Part shown: positions 43,918-55,036 of the stretch, one piece after another
Numbering within the stretch: position 1 is the stretch's first letter
Layout of the letters: every line of letters begins with the position of its first letter
DNA from: Limosilactobacillus fastidiosus
Lineage (GTDB): Bacteria > Bacillota > Bacilli > Lactobacillales > Lactobacillaceae
Length of the DNA: 64,000 nucleotides
NCBI RefSeq assembly: GCF_014145505.1
Contig: NZ_JACIUZ010000044.1
Span: 124,001 to 188,000, forward strand
Direction of reading: 5' to 3'
Made by a program: the position numbers and the translations under genes
The notes under the pieces: model-generated
The model's input: the letters and a program-made list of their open reading frames with translations, nothing else
Database searches by the model: none
Told to the model about the DNA's origin: nothing

Positions 43918-45957
43918 ATGATGAAGAGTCTTCAGGATCCGGTTTCAGTACTAAAGGGAGTTGGTCCCAAACGGGTTGCACAACTAGCAACTTTAAATAT
44001 TGATAAGATTGAAGATTTGCTAACGTACTACCCAACTAGGTATAACGACTTTACACCAAATGACTTAAAAACGGTTAAGGATAGACAAAAAGTAACCGTT
44101 AAAGGAAAAATTGTTTCTGAGCCATTATTTAGTCGATTTGGATATCGGCGTAACCGATTAAGTTTTCGGTTAAAAGTTGGTCAGCAAGTAATTATGGTAA
44201 CCTTCTTTAATCAGCCATATTTGAAAAAGCAGGTTGAATTAGAACGTCCCGTAACCGTAATGGGAAAATGGGATGCCACTCGTCAACAGGTAACTGGGAC
44301 AAAACTAGTAACTACTACGGGTACGCCAGAAAATGAATTTGGAGCTGTTTACCCGGTAAATAAGCATCTTCGGCAGAGCACTTTACGATCGTTGATTCGT
44401 CAGGCATACGAAGATTACCAACACGTGATCCCGACCTTGCTCCCGAGAACGCTTAGACAACGTTACCGCTTAATGGATCGACGTGAAATGATTAAGGAGC
44501 TTCACTTCCCCGAGAATCAGGCTCTTGCTAAGGCGGCCAGACGTACGGCTACTTACGAGGAATTTTTCCTCTTTCAGCTACGACTTCAAGCAATTAGACG
44601 GGCATACCGCCAGGAGGATGGGACGAGGATCCTATATCGCAACGATGAATTAAAAGAGTTTATTTCTCAGCTTCCGTTTGAGCTGACTAATGCTCAGAAA
44701 AGAGTTGTTAACGAAATTTGTCGTGATTTACGGCAGCCAATTCAAATGAACCGACTCCTACAGGGGGATGTTGGTTCTGGAAAAACAATTGTTGCAGCGA
44801 TTGCAATTTATGCCACGATTACGGCTGGTTACCAGGCTGCTTTAATGGCCCCTACGGAAATTCTAGCAACCCAACATGCCGAAAAAATAGTGAAAGTTTT
44901 TGCTGGTACTCATGTTCATGTTGGCTTACTTACCGGTTCGTTAACTGCTAAGCAGCATCGTGAATTAGTTAATGCGATCAAAAAAGGTGAGATTAACCTA
45001 ATTATTGGAACACATGCCTTGATTCAGGAGGATGTGCAATATGCTAACCTTGGTTTGGTAATTACCGATGAACAACACCGTTTTGGTGTTAATCAGCGTC
45101 AGCAATTGCGGGAAAAGGGAGAACATCCCGATGTTCTTGCAATGACAGCAACGCCAATACCACGGACATTAGCGATTACGTCCTATGGGGAAATGGATGT
45201 TTCGGTTATTGATGAGCTGCCGGCTGGTCGTAAGCCAATTGAAACACAGTGGTTAAAGGATAAACAAAGTAATGATGCGTTAAAATTTCTTCGTGAACAG
45301 TTAGCGAGTGGCGCGCAAGCATATGTTGTTAGTCCTTTGATTGAGGAATCTGAAGTGCTCGATGTACAAAATGCGACTGATCTTTACCAACGATTAGCTG
45401 ATTACTTTCATCCCGACTATAAAGTAGGTCTTCTCCATGGTCGCTTGAACGGTAATGAGAAAGATGCTGTAATGAAGGAGTTTCAGGAAGGTAAAATCCA
45501 AGTTCTTGTTTCAACGACAGTGGTGGAAGTGGGCGTTGATAATCCAAATGCAACGGTAATGATAATTTATAATGCGGACCGTTTTGGTCTGGCTCAGTTA
45601 CACCAGTTACGTGGGCGCGTAGGCCGAGGAGAACGGCAAAGTTACTGTTTATTAATTGCTGATCCAAAAACAGATGAGGGAATAGAACGGATGAAAACAA
45701 TGGTTGCGACAACGGATGGCTTTAAAGTGGCTCAACGGGATCTCGAGCTTCGTGGAGCGGGAGATATCCTTGGTGCGAAACAGTCCGGGGTTCCTGATTT
45801 TAAGGTTGGTGATCCAGTTGGTGACTTGAAAATTTTACAAATTGCTAAGGAAGATGCGACTAACTTGCTAACTACTCCCCATTGGGATCAGATCGATGAT
45901 AATTTGCCACTTGTCCTTTATCTGAAACGGAACCAACTCGAAACACACTTTGACTAG
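43918..45957 (+). CDS. recG: ATP-dependent DNA helicase RecG
   Basis: This 679-residue helicase remodels stalled forks and Holliday junctions. The N-terminal wedge domain (about 50-160), Walker A (QGDVGSGKT), DEQHRFG box and the helicase C-terminal motifs (RGRVGRGERQSY) are in order. Two adjacent ATG codons (43918, 43921) follow a purine-rich GGGGGG; either may be used. It overlaps the plsX ribosome site region. Confidence 0.96.
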   Translation: MMKSLQDPVSVLKGVGPKRVAQLATLNIDKIEDLLTYYPTRYNDFTPNDLKTVKDRQKVTVKGKIVSEPLFSRFGYRRNRLSFRLKVGQQVIMVTFFNQPYLKKQVELERPVTVMGKWDATRQQVTGTKLVTTTGTPENEFGAVYPVNKHLRQSTLRSLIRQAYEDYQHVIPTLLPRTLRQRYRLMDRREMIKELHFPENQALAKAARRTATYEEFFLFQLRLQAIRRAYRQEDGTRILYRNDELKEFISQLPFELTNAQKRVVNEICRDLRQPIQMNRLLQGDVGSGKTIVAAIAIYATITAGYQAALMAPTEILATQHAEKIVKVFAGTHVHVGLLTGSLTAKQHRELVNAIKKGEINLIIGTHALIQEDVQYANLGLVITDEQHRFGVNQRQQLREKGEHPDVLAMTATPIPRTLAITSYGEMDVSVIDELPAGRKPIETQWLKDKQSNDALKFLREQLASGAQAYVVSPLIEESEVLDVQNATDLYQRLADYFHPDYKVGLLHGRLNGNEKDAVMKEFQEGKIQVLVSTTVVEVGVDNPNATVMIIYNADRFGLAQLHQLRGRVGRGERQSYCLLIADPKTDEGIERMKTMVATTDGFKVAQRDLELRGAGDILGAKQSGVPDFKVGDPVGDLKILQIAKEDATNLLTTPHWDQIDDNLPLVLYLKRNQLETHFD

Positions 45958-45970
45958 GAGGTTAATGTTA

Positions 45971-46978
45971 ATGAAAATTGCTGTTGATGCAATGGGTGGC
46001 GATAATGCTCCCAAAGCGATTATTGAAGGGGTTGAAGAAGCGCGGGATTTGTATCCTGACCTGACCTTTGATCTTTATGGTAATCCAGATAAGTTTACGT
46101 CAATGATTAAGAATCATGATCGTTTAAATATTATAAAAACAACTGAAGAGATTGCGATGGGTGAAGAACCAGTTCGTGCCATCCGAAAGAAAAAGGACTC
46201 ATCAATTGTCCGTGCTGCTAATGCAGTTAAAGAGGGAAATGCAGACGCTTTCTTCTCTGCCGGTAATACTGGAGCGGTTCTCGCTGCTGGAATCTTTATT
46301 GTTGGCCGAATTCGGGGGATTGATCGTCCTGGATTAACAAGTATTCTACCAATTACTAAGCCAGGTGCTAAACGGCAAAGCTTCGTTTATCTTGATAGTG
46401 GTGCTAATGCTGAAAGCAAGGAGAAAAACCTAGTTCAATTTGCTTATCTGGGTAAGTTTTATGCCGAAAAGGTTCTTGGCGTTGCTAATCCACGGGTTGC
46501 GCTTCTTAACAATGGTGCTGAAGAAGATAAGGGCGATAAGTTGCATAAAGCGGTTTGGCAACTTTTAAACGCCGAAGAGGAACTTAATTTTATTGGAAAT
46601 ATTGAATCCGGTGATCTTCTCTTTGGTAAAGCGGATGTTGTTGTCAGTGATGGTTGGACTGCTAACGCTGCTTTAAAGGCAACTGAAGGGACCGCTAAAA
46701 TGATGCTGACTGTAATTAAAGACGGAATTTTAAACGGTGGCCTTCGTGCTAAACTTGGTTATCTAATGTTAAAGCCTGTTTTCCATCGAATTGGTCAAAA
46801 GATGAGTACATCAACGTATGGTGGGGCTGTTCTTCTTGGACTAAAGGCCCCTGTGGTAAAAACTCATGGTTCATCAGATCCCGCCGCAGTAAAGAATACT
46901 ATTAGTCAAATCCGTACAATGCTTAAGACTGGGGTCGTCGATAAGACCGTTGAATTTTTTAACCAAAACAATGAGTAG
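45971..46978 (+). CDS. plsX: Phosphate acyltransferase PlsX
   Basis: This 335-residue enzyme forms acyl-phosphate from acyl-ACP, the first step to phosphatidic acid with PlsY. MKIAVDAMGGDNAPKAI and SAGNTGAVLA are family hallmarks. ATG 45971 has AGGAGGT at ideal spacing; upstream ATGs at 45950 and 45965 lack it. acpP follows directly. Confidence 0.96.
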   Translation: MKIAVDAMGGDNAPKAIIEGVEEARDLYPDLTFDLYGNPDKFTSMIKNHDRLNIIKTTEEIAMGEEPVRAIRKKKDSSIVRAANAVKEGNADAFFSAGNTGAVLAAGIFIVGRIRGIDRPGLTSILPITKPGAKRQSFVYLDSGANAESKEKNLVQFAYLGKFYAEKVLGVANPRVALLNNGAEEDKGDKLHKAVWQLLNAEEELNFIGNIESGDLLFGKADVVVSDGWTANAALKATEGTAKMMLTVIKDGILNGGLRAKLGYLMLKPVFHRIGQKMSTSTYGGAVLLGLKAPVVKTHGSSDPAAVKNTISQIRTMLKTGVVDKTVEFFNQNNE

Positions 46979-47036
46979 ACAAGAAGGCAAAAAACGCCTA
47001 AAATAGTAGCGAACTAATAAAGAGAGGTAACAGTCA

Positions 47037-47291
47037 ATGGCTGAAGATAAAAAGCAAGAAATCTTTAATAAGGTTTCAGAAATTGTTGCTGATCACTTTG
47101 ATGTTGATCGGGCAAAAATTACCGATGAATTAAATTTGAAGACAGATTTAGATGCTGATTCAATTGACTTTGTTGAATTTATTCTTGAATTAGAAGATAC
47201 GTTCGGTGAAGAAATTGATGATGAAGATGCTGAAAAGCTAAGTACGATTGGTGAAGTAGTTAATTACATTGACGAACATACTGCTGATTAA
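47037..47291 (+). CDS. acpP: Acyl carrier protein
   Basis: This 84-residue very acidic protein carries growing acyl chains. The phosphopantetheine site is the serine in DADSIDFVE (DSI instead of the common DSL). GAGAGG precedes the ATG. Its place after plsX and before rnc is the usual order. Confidence 0.95.
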   Translation: MAEDKKQEIFNKVSEIVADHFDVDRAKITDELNLKTDLDADSIDFVEFILELEDTFGEEIDDEDAEKLSTIGEVVNYIDEHTAD

Positions 47292-47303
47292 TAGTTTTTT
47301 GTG

Positions 47304-47342
47304 GTCCGTGATGAAGGCTTGTACTTTGTCGCGGCTTTTTTC
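47304..47342 (+). terminator. Possible terminator between acpP and rnc
   Basis: CCGTGA (47306-47311) can pair with TCGCGG (47329-47334; one G-U), followed by CTTTTTTC. It lies in a stretch that would be coding if rnc began at GTG 47301, so it argues for the downstream start. Confidence 0.4.
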
Positions 47343-47375
47343 GCATCTTTAATTAATAGAAAGGAAGTTTTTACT

Positions 47376-48074
47376 ATTAAGGATTTACAAGACTACTTGG
47401 CCAAGGAATTTGATATTCACTTCGATAATCCTGATTTACTTGCAGAAGCATTTACTCAGGCCTCATATGTTAATGAACATCCTCATCAAGGACTTAAATT
47501 CTATGAACGAATTGAATTTCTTGGCGATGCCGTGTTGGAATTAGTTGTTTCTGAATATATTTACAAACGATTCCCAGAATTACCTCAAGGAAAGTTAACC
47601 CGTTTGCGGGCAGCAATGGTATGTGAGGATAGTTTTTCCAAGTTCGCTAAGGAATGTCACTTTGATCAATATATCCGTCTCGGTCATGGGGAAGAAATGG
47701 CCGGTGCGCGACAACGTCCAGGACTACTCTGTGATATTTTTGAATCTTTCGTGGGTGCTCTTTATTTAGATCAGGGACGTCCTGCTGTTGAAAAATTTGT
47801 TCGGCGTGTAATTTTCCCTAAACTTGATATGGGATGGTTTGACCATGCTGTTGATGCTAAGACGAGCCTTCAAGAATTCTTACAGCGTAATGGTGATGTT
47901 AAGATTGACTACCAACTCTTGGAAGAATCAGGAACGGAGAATGATCCTAAATTTAAGGTTAATGTATCTGCAGATGGTAAAGTAATTGGTGAGGGAATTG
48001 GCTCATCAAAGAAGCATGCTGAAATGCAAGCTGCTAGCCACGCCCTTAATAAGTTGCGTCAAGAAGGTAAGTAA
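47376..48074 (+). CDS. rnc: Ribonuclease III, probable AUU start
   Basis: The enzyme cuts double-stranded RNA, including rRNA precursors. The RNase III signature ERIEFLGDAVLEL and the double-stranded RNA-binding domain (from TSLQEFLQRNGDVKIDYQLLE) are present. No ATG, GTG or TTG with a ribosome site suits the conserved N-terminus. AAAGGAAG at 47360-47367 points to ATT 47376, giving IKDLQDYLAKEFDIHF, the family start. GTG 47301 would add 25 residues but has no ribosome site. smc follows by five bases. Confidence 0.85.
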   Translation: MKDLQDYLAKEFDIHFDNPDLLAEAFTQASYVNEHPHQGLKFYERIEFLGDAVLELVVSEYIYKRFPELPQGKLTRLRAAMVCEDSFSKFAKECHFDQYIRLGHGEEMAGARQRPGLLCDIFESFVGALYLDQGRPAVEKFVRRVIFPKLDMGWFDHAVDAKTSLQEFLQRNGDVKIDYQLLEESGTENDPKFKVNVSADGKVIGEGIGSSKKHAEMQAASHALNKLRQEGK

Positions 48075-48079
48075 GCATT

Positions 48080-51000
48080 ATGCGATTATTATCTCTAACA
48101 TTGGATGGTTTTAAGTCCTTTGCTCAGAAGACTACAATTAAATTTAAACCTGGAATGACGGGAATCGTTGGCCCAAATGGTAGTGGGAAAAGTAACATTA
48201 TTGAAGCAATTCGCTGGGTAATGGGTGAACAATCTGCCCATCAGCTCCGGGGTGATAAGATGGCAGATGTTATTTTTAACGGTTCAAATGACCGAAAACC
48301 ACTTAATCGCGCCCTTGTTTCAATTACTTTTGATAATAGCGATCATTACCTGGCGAGTGATTTTACTGAACTAACTATTACGCGAAAGTTATACCGGAAT
48401 GGGGATAGTGAGTATCTTGTTAATGGTCAAGAAGTCCGCTTGAAGGATATTACTGATCTTTTCATTGATTCTGGATTGGGACGAGAATCATTTTCCGTAA
48501 TTTCTCAGGGTCAAATTGAAGCGATTTTTAACGGTAAACCAGCTGATCGTCGTTCAATTATTGAAACGGTTGCTGGGGTGGCAAAGTATAAGAAGAATAA
48601 GGATACTGCGGAAAAACGGCTTGGTTTAACAATGGATAACCTGAACCGGGTTAATGATATTATTGCTGAATTAACCAGCCAATTAGAACCATTAGCTGAC
48701 GAGAGTGCACTTGCTGAGGATTATTTAGAGCAAAAGGGCCAGTATGATCTATTGGACAGGACACAAACGGTGCATCTCTATGATCAAACAGATAAGTCAC
48801 TTGTAAGCTTAAAAAATAAACTAGAAAATGATCAACGGATGGTTGATAATTACCGTTCCAAACTTACAAAATCAACAGTGAGTTTGAATAAGCTAAAGGA
48901 GCAACAAACTAGTCTTCAATCACGCAAGGATCAACTCCAAGCAAAAATTCTGACCAGTACTGAAATGATCGGGAAATTACAAAATCAACAGTCAGTATCT
49001 TCAATTAAGCGTGAACAGCAAGTCCAAGAACGTGAACGGTTGGCTGCACAGCTAAAAAAGCTTCAAGATCAACAAGCAGCAGCTGTTCATAGTTTATCTC
49101 AGGTTAATGATCAAATTCGTTCTCAAGAACAGGCTATTGCCTCCCACCATGCTGAATTAACTGCTGCAAAACAAATGAGTAGTAGTCAGAGAATCCAACA
49201 TGTTAATGAACAGTTGGAAAAGCTTCGGGGAACTCAAGTTGATTTAATGCAGCAAATCACGACCTTTCAAAATCAACAAGCATTTTTGAAGAGTAATCAC
49301 GAGCAGACGGTGAGCGCTCAACAGCAAAGTAATGCAGAACTTCAGTCAGCTCGAGAACGTCTAAATAATGTTGAGGGTCAGGAAAAAAACGCCCAAAAAA
49401 AGGTTGGGAGTTATCAAGAACAAGTTACCACTTTACGAAAACGCTTAGAAACTCAACAGAGTCATCAAGGTCAACTACAAGAAAAATACCAAGAAGCTCA
49501 GCGTTCATGGTATCGTTCTCTGGGGGATGTTCATTCACTCCAGTCACGGATTAAAAACTACCAATCAATGCAAGAAGAGTATTCGGGGTACTATCAAGGC
49601 GTTCAAAATGTTCTTAAGCAGCGGCAGCAATTTACCGGGCTTGAAGGGGCAGTCAACGAATTGTTTGATGTCCCTGATAAATATACAACAGCAATTGAAA
49701 CAGTTCTTGGTAGTCAGTTGCAACAACTGGTAGTTGATCAACAATCGACCGCCAAGCAAATCATTAATTATTTAGTTCGGCGCCGGGCTGGACGGGTAAC
49801 GATTCTGCCTCTTAATACGTTAAAGCATCGTCAATCTTCATCAATTTTTAGTCAATTAGATTCATTGCCTGGTTATATTGGTCGGGCAACTGACTTGATT
49901 AAGTATGCTGATAAGTATGAAGTTGTGGCTCAACATCTTTTGGGGAACACGGTTGTTGTCGATAACCTTGATCATGCCACAGCCATTTCTAGACACGGTC
50001 ACCACTATGTCAGAATTGTAACGCTTGATGGACAACTGATTAATGCCAGTGGAGCAATGACTGGGGGGGCTAACCGTCATCAACGGATTGGTCTTCTTAG
50101 TCAAAAGCAGTTAGCAAACCAACTACAGGGGGCTCTGACTAAAGAGCAATTAACCGCTGGTAAATTGGAAAAGCAGGTTGCACAATTACAGAACGAACAA
50201 AAAACTATTGGTAAACAAATACAGGAATTGCAATCAAAGCTTCACCGTGCAACTGAACAACTTCATTCTGCAAGTGGTCAAGAGCAGGTTTTACAAACTC
50301 AGCGACAAGCACTTGAACGACAAGTTTCAGCACTGGAATTTCAATCTGGACAGCAGGGACATCAACACGGTGACTATGAACAACAGTTGACTAAGAATGA
50401 CCAGAAATTGACTGATGCTCAGCGCCAATTTGATGTTAATAAGCAGCAAATCGCCGAATTACAAGAGCAGGTTAAGCAATTACAAAACGATGAATCAGCA
50501 CAGAGTCAGCAACTTCATCAGATGGAACAATGGATTGCGGTTGCTAAGGAACGCTTGCAACAGATTCAGAATCGTCGGCATGATTTAAAATATGAGAAAC
50601 AAACTCTCCAAATTAATATCGAACACCTTAAGGATCAGCTCCAGCAACTCAATTTACAGATTAATAGTAACCATGCAGATAATGAATCTAATGAATCAGC
50701 ATTACATGATGCTAAGCAACAATTAGGTTCCGCTAAGCAGCAATCGACGACAATAAAGAAAAAATTAGTGTTGCTCGATGAGCAGGTTACAACGGCTGAA
50801 ACTGAACATGATCGTCTACGTGAATTGTTAGCAGCCGCGACAAATGAACGGAACCAACTGGATGCTCAGCGGGTTCGTCAGGAGTCTCAAATGGATAATT
50901 ATTTGAACCATTTGAGTTCACAATACTCGATGACAATTAATGAAGCTCGAAAAAATATTAGTGATTTACCGGATGATCAACTAAAAATTAAGCTGAAATT

Positions 51001-51643
51001 ATTAAAACGGGGATTAGATGATCTTGGTGAGGTTAATACTGGGGCAATTACTGAATATAAACGTGTTAAGGAACGGTATGATTTTCTCTCGTCACAGCAA
51101 GCCGACTTGTTAGCTTCACGTGATCGGTTAAATGAAACGATGAGTGAAATGGATCAGCAGGTTAAAGAACGGTTTAATAAGACTTTTAAAAAAGTTTCAG
51201 CCGCCTTTGATCAGACTTTCCAACAAATTTTTGCGGGTGGTCATGCTCGACTAGTTTTAACTGAGCCACACGATCTGCTAACAACTGGGATTGATATTAT
51301 GGCCCAACCACCAGGAAAGAAGAACCAGCGGATGAGTCTTCTTTCAGGTGGGGAGAAGGCGTTAACGGCAATTACCCTTTTATTTGCTATTTTGAAAGTC
51401 CGCCCAGTACCATTTGCGATCCTGGATGAACCTGAAGCGGCCTTAGATGAGGTCAATGTTCAGCGGTTTGCTAACTACTTGAGTCACTTCGGTAATGATG
51501 GTCCACAATTTATTGTGATTACTCATCGTAAGGGAACAATGATGAATGCAAATGTCCTCTATGGAGTTACGATGCAGGAGTCAGGTGTTTCCCGAATGGT
51601 TTCAGTTGATGTTATTGATACATTAGAGCGTTCGAATGATTAG
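48080..51643 (+). CDS. smc: Chromosome segregation protein SMC
   Basis: This 1187-residue condensin organises and separates chromosomes. The N-terminal ATPase half has [10 protein letters not shown]; two long glutamine-rich coiled coils (about 170-500 and 670-1010) flank the hinge (about 510-650, [11 protein letters not shown]); the C-terminal half has [11 protein letters not shown] and [10 protein letters not shown]. Length is normal. It is co-transcribed with ftsY. Confidence 0.97.
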   Translation: MRLLSLTLDGFKSFAQKTTIKFKPGMTGIVGPNGSGKSNIIEAIRWVMGEQSAHQLRGDKMADVIFNGSNDRKPLNRALVSITFDNSDHYLASDFTELTITRKLYRNGDSEYLVNGQEVRLKDITDLFIDSGLGRESFSVISQGQIEAIFNGKPADRRSIIETVAGVAKYKKNKDTAEKRLGLTMDNLNRVNDIIAELTSQLEPLADESALAEDYLEQKGQYDLLDRTQTVHLYDQTDKSLVSLKNKLENDQRMVDNYRSKLTKSTVSLNKLKEQQTSLQSRKDQLQAKILTSTEMIGKLQNQQSVSSIKREQQVQERERLAAQLKKLQDQQAAAVHSLSQVNDQIRSQEQAIASHHAELTAAKQMSSSQRIQHVNEQLEKLRGTQVDLMQQITTFQNQQAFLKSNHEQTVSAQQQSNAELQSARERLNNVEGQEKNAQKKVGSYQEQVTTLRKRLETQQSHQGQLQEKYQEAQRSWYRSLGDVHSLQSRIKNYQSMQEEYSGYYQGVQNVLKQRQQFTGLEGAVNELFDVPDKYTTAIETVLGSQLQQLVVDQQSTAKQIINYLVRRRAGRVTILPLNTLKHRQSSSIFSQLDSLPGYIGRATDLIKYADKYEVVAQHLLGNTVVVDNLDHATAISRHGHHYVRIVTLDGQLINASGAMTGGANRHQRIGLLSQKQLANQLQGALTKEQLTAGKLEKQVAQLQNEQKTIGKQIQELQSKLHRATEQLHSASGQEQVLQTQRQALERQVSALEFQSGQQGHQHGDYEQQLTKNDQKLTDAQRQFDVNKQQIAELQEQVKQLQNDESAQSQQLHQMEQWIAVAKERLQQIQNRRHDLKYEKQTLQINIEHLKDQLQQLNLQINSNHADNESNESALHDAKQQLGSAKQQSTTIKKKLVLLDEQVTTAETEHDRLRELLAAATNERNQLDAQRVRQESQMDNYLNHLSSQYSMTINEARKNISDLPDDQLKIKLKLLKRGLDDLGEVNTGAITEYKRVKERYDFLSSQQADLLASRDRLNETMSEMDQQVKERFNKTFKKVSAAFDQTFQQIFAGGHARLVLTEPHDLLTTGIDIMAQPPGKKNQRMSLLSGGEKALTAITLLFAILKVRPVPFAILDEPEAALDEVNVQRFANYLSHFGNDGPQFIVITHRKGTMMNANVLYGVTMQESGVSRMVSVDVIDTLERSND

Positions 51644-51659
51644 AAAGAAGGCGTAGATT

Positions 51660-53138
51660 ATGGGACTATTTGATATTTTTCGTCGTCATAAGAAACATGA
51701 GGATACACAAGAAGAGGAAAGCCAAGCTCCAAAGGCTGAGGAACAAGTAGAGAATACTGACAAGGACAAAGCAGCCTTGCAAAGCAGTCTTACTGAGTCA
51801 GCTGTAAATGAAGAAATCAAGGAAGCTAAAAGCAATCCTATAAGTGAAGAGAGTACGGCTGAATTGAGTACTGAGCTTAGTTCTAAGGCGGCGGTCTCTC
51901 CACACTTAACTGAACACATTGCAGAAGAAAGTAAAAGTACAGAAGATACTACAAGTGAAAGTACAGAAGATACCACACCGGTAGCTGAAGAAGCTGCTGG
52001 AAGTAACAGCGCTGAGTCCGCTGGTTCATCAACATCGGACCAAGAACAAGTTGAAACTGCAGAAACCGCAGAAGCAACTACTGAATCATTTAAAGTTGCA
52101 AATAAAGCTGAAAACGAACCTGCGGAAATTACAAGTGAAGCTCATAGCGAGCCAATAAAAGTGGCAACATCAGATGAAACTACTGAACCAGAAGAAGAAA
52201 GCACGGCTAAAAAGTATGATTACGGATTAGAAAAGTCACGGACTGGATTTGGGGCTCGGTTAAACCGCTTTTTAGCTAATTTCAGGCATGTTGATGAAGA
52301 CTTCTTTGATGACCTAGAAGATATGTTGATTGAGTCGGATGTTGGTTACGATATGGCGATGAAACTCAGTGATGAGTTACGTGAAGAAGTAAAACTGCAA
52401 AATGCCAAGAGCAAGCAGGATATTTCTAATGTTATCATCGAAAAGATGGTGGAGTTATACGACGAAGCCGGTAAAGACGAAAATTCTGATTTAACCTTAG
52501 CTCAAGAAGGACCAACCGTAATTATGTTTGTTGGTGTTAACGGAGCTGGGAAGACAACCACAATTGGGAAGATGGCAGCCTTATTTAAGGAGCAAGGAAA
52601 GAAAGTTTTGTTAGCCGCTGCTGATACTTTCCGCGCTGGGGCAACTGAACAGCTAGATGTTTGGGCTAAGCGTGATGGTGTTGATATCGTTACTGGTCCA
52701 GAAAAGGGCGATCCTGCGGCTGTTGTTTTTGATGCTGTACAAAAAGCAAAGAAGGAAAACTATGATATTCTCTTTGTTGATACCGCCGGCCGGTTGCAAA
52801 ATAAGGTTAACTTGATGAAGGAATTAGCAAAGATGAAACGAATCCTTACCCGTGAAATTCCCGATGCTCCACATGAAGTTCTCCTTGTTTTAGATGCCAC
52901 TACAGGTCAAAATGCCCTTAATCAGGCTAAGTTATTTAAGGAAAGTACGGATGTTACGGGAATTGTTCTCACCAAGCTTGACGGAACAGCGCGTGGGGGG
53001 ATTGTTTTGGCAATTCGAAATGAGCTTCACTTACCAGTTAAGTACGTTGGCTTAGGTGAAAAGGTTGACGACCTACAGAAGTTTGATGCTAGTGAGTTTG
53101 TTTATGGTCTATTCAAGGATTTGGTAGAAGTTGATTAG
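51660..53138 (+). CDS. ftsY: Signal recognition particle receptor FtsY
   Basis: This 492-residue GTPase receives SRP-ribosome complexes at the membrane. A very acidic, Ser/Thr/Glu-rich N-terminal A domain of about 185 residues precedes the NG GTPase domain (G1 motif GVNGAGKTT at about 292, DTAGRLQNKVNLM, TKLDGTARGG). The acidic part has an internal tandem repeat (STEDTT) and is longer than in Bacillus, where the A domain is nearly absent. Confidence 0.95.
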   Translation: MGLFDIFRRHKKHEDTQEEESQAPKAEEQVENTDKDKAALQSSLTESAVNEEIKEAKSNPISEESTAELSTELSSKAAVSPHLTEHIAEESKSTEDTTSESTEDTTPVAEEAAGSNSAESAGSSTSDQEQVETAETAEATTESFKVANKAENEPAEITSEAHSEPIKVATSDETTEPEEESTAKKYDYGLEKSRTGFGARLNRFLANFRHVDEDFFDDLEDMLIESDVGYDMAMKLSDELREEVKLQNAKSKQDISNVIIEKMVELYDEAGKDENSDLTLAQEGPTVIMFVGVNGAGKTTTIGKMAALFKEQGKKVLLAAADTFRAGATEQLDVWAKRDGVDIVTGPEKGDPAAVVFDAVQKAKKENYDILFVDTAGRLQNKVNLMKELAKMKRILTREIPDAPHEVLLVLDATTGQNALNQAKLFKESTDVTGIVLTKLDGTARGGIVLAIRNELHLPVKYVGLGEKVDDLQKFDASEFVYGLFKDLVEVD

Positions 53139-53157
53139 GTAAGGGGTCTGCTTACTA

Positions 53158-53499
53158 ATGGAAATTGAAAAAAATGAACGAATTAACTCACTATTTGAAT
53201 TTTATCAGCCACTCTTAACGGAAAAACAGAATCAGTACCTTGAACTTTACTATGCTGATGATTTTTCGCTTGGTGAAATTGCCGAAAACTTTCACGTAAG
53301 TCGGCAAGCAGTGTATGATAATATCAAGCGGACAGAAAAAATCTTGGAAGATTATGAAGCTAAGCTACACTTGGATGCTGAATTTCGAGTGCGGAATAAA
53401 CAAGCTGACGAAATCCAGCGATACGTTACACAACATTATCCGAATGATCGACAGTTGAATAACCTTGTAAGTCATTTGGAAAATTTGGAGGAAGAATAA
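53158..53499 (+). CDS. ylxM: YlxM-family SRP accessory protein
   Basis: This 113-residue protein (UPF0122) has a sigma-70 region 4-like helix-turn-helix ([19 protein letters not shown]). In streptococci YlxM stimulates SRP function; it is always placed with ffh and often ftsY, as here. It ends three bases before ffh. Confidence 0.93.
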   Translation: MEIEKNERINSLFEFYQPLLTEKQNQYLELYYADDFSLGEIAENFHVSRQAVYDNIKRTEKILEDYEAKLHLDAEFRVRNKQADEIQRYVTQHYPNDRQLNNLVSHLENLEEE

Positions 53500-53502
53500 A
53501 AG

Positions 53503-54957
53503 ATGGCATTTGAAGGATTAACTGATCGTCTGCAAAAGGCGATGGAAAAGCTGCGGCGAAAGCCCAAGGTTACCGAAGCAGATCTTCGTGAAACGATGCG
53601 GGAAATTCGGCTAGCATTACTCGAAGCCGATGTTAACTTTACCGTTGTTAAGGACTTTGTAAAGAAAGTTCGGGAAAAGGCAACAGGTGCAGACGTTCTT
53701 AAAGGGTTAAACCCAGCCCAACAAATTGTTAAGATTGTTAATGATGAATTAACCCAACTGATGGGGGAGAAAGCAGTCCCTCTGAACAAGGCCGCCCATA
53801 TTCCAACTGTAATTATGATGGTTGGTCTTCAGGGGGCTGGTAAAACAACCACTGCTGGCAAATTAGCACTTCGGTTAAAGGACGAAAACAAGGCACGCCC
53901 ACTCTTTATTGCGGCCGATGTTTATCGCCCCGCTGCAATCACCCAGTTAAAACAGGTTGCTAATCAGATTGATGTTCCAGTTTTTGAAAAGGGAACTAAC
54001 GTTGATCCGGTTGACATTGTTCGTGAGGGGATGGAGGTAGCTAAGCAGAACCATAATGATTACGTAATCATTGATACTGCTGGGCGTCTCCAGATTGATG
54101 AGCAGTTAATGGATGAATTAGCAAACATTAAGGAACTTGTTAATCCTAATGAAATCCTTTTGGTAATTGACTCAATGACGGGGCAAAATGCTGTAAATAC
54201 TGCCCAAGGATTTGATGATAAGCTTGATATTACCGGGGTTGTATTAACCAAGCTCGATGGTGATACCCGTGGTGGGGCTGCTATGTCAATTCGTGCCGTT
54301 ACCGGTAAACCAATTAAGTTTGTCGGTGAAGGTGAGAAGATGACTGATCTTGATGTCTTCCACCCAGATCGGATGGCTTCGCGGATCCTCGGGATGGGGG
54401 ACATGATGACCCTGATCGAAAAGGCCCAAAAGGATTTCGATGAGGAACAAGCCCAAGCAACGATGGATAAGATGCGTGAGAATACTTTTGATTTCAACGA
54501 CTTCCTATCCCAAATGGATCAAGTAACTAAAATGGGGCCACTAGAAAATCTTATTAAGATGATGCCAGGAATGGCGAATAATCCTGCTCTGAAGAACTTG
54601 AACCTTGATCCTAAACAGCTAGATCACATTCGGGCAATTATTTACTCCATGACCCCTGAAGAACGGGAAAATCCAGACTTAATGAACCCGAGTCGTCGTC
54701 GACGGTTAGCTGCCGGTGCTGGTCGGCCAATCGTTGAAGTTAATCGGATGATTAAGCAGTTTAACCAAATGCGGAAGATGATGAAGCAGGTTACAAATGG
54801 TAACTTTAGTGGAATGCAAAACATGTTTGGTGGTCAAATGCCGGGAATGCCTGGTGGTCGGATGGGGCAAATGGCAATGAGTCACATGGCCCGAAAGATG
54901 AAGAAGGATAAGCAAAAACGAATAAAAAAGCTCCGAAAATTACGAAAGCGTCGTTAG
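53503..54957 (+). CDS. ffh: Signal recognition particle protein Ffh
   Basis: This 484-residue GTPase binds signal peptides and 4.5S RNA. The NG domain has GLQGAGKTTTAGKL, DTAGRLQIDE and TKLDGDTRGG; the methionine-rich M domain (from about 300) has KMMPGMAN and SRRRRLAAGAG for RNA binding, and ends with a long Met/Gly tail and KKLRKLRKRR. GGAGG precedes the ATG. Confidence 0.96.
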   Translation: MAFEGLTDRLQKAMEKLRRKPKVTEADLRETMREIRLALLEADVNFTVVKDFVKKVREKATGADVLKGLNPAQQIVKIVNDELTQLMGEKAVPLNKAAHIPTVIMMVGLQGAGKTTTAGKLALRLKDENKARPLFIAADVYRPAAITQLKQVANQIDVPVFEKGTNVDPVDIVREGMEVAKQNHNDYVIIDTAGRLQIDEQLMDELANIKELVNPNEILLVIDSMTGQNAVNTAQGFDDKLDITGVVLTKLDGDTRGGAAMSIRAVTGKPIKFVGEGEKMTDLDVFHPDRMASRILGMGDMMTLIEKAQKDFDEEQAQATMDKMRENTFDFNDFLSQMDQVTKMGPLENLIKMMPGMANNPALKNLNLDPKQLDHIRAIIYSMTPEERENPDLMNPSRRRRLAAGAGRPIVEVNRMIKQFNQMRKMMKQVTNGNFSGMQNMFGGQMPGMPGGRMGQMAMSHMARKMKKDKQKRIKKLRKLRKRR

Positions 54958-54981
54958 TAAATAGCTTTTATTGTAATAAAG

Positions 54982-55036
54982 ACTGGTTAGTAGTCCTAGT
55001 AAATTCTCTTCAGACGAGACCGCTAATCAGTTTTTT
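54982..55036 (+). terminator. Probable terminator after ffh
   Basis: ACTGGTTAG (54982-54990) pairs with CTAATCAGT (55023-55031; one G-U), followed by six T. The loop is long (about 32 bases). Confidence 0.6.

Noticed and set aside
51934-51975. Short tandem repeat in ftsY as a mobile or regulatory repeat
   Set aside because: It only encodes a repeated acidic STEDTT segment within the disordered A domain and is in frame.
53472-54497. Long minus-strand frames opposite ffh
   Set aside because: They are antisense shadows produced by the codon bias of ffh and lack starts with ribosome sites.
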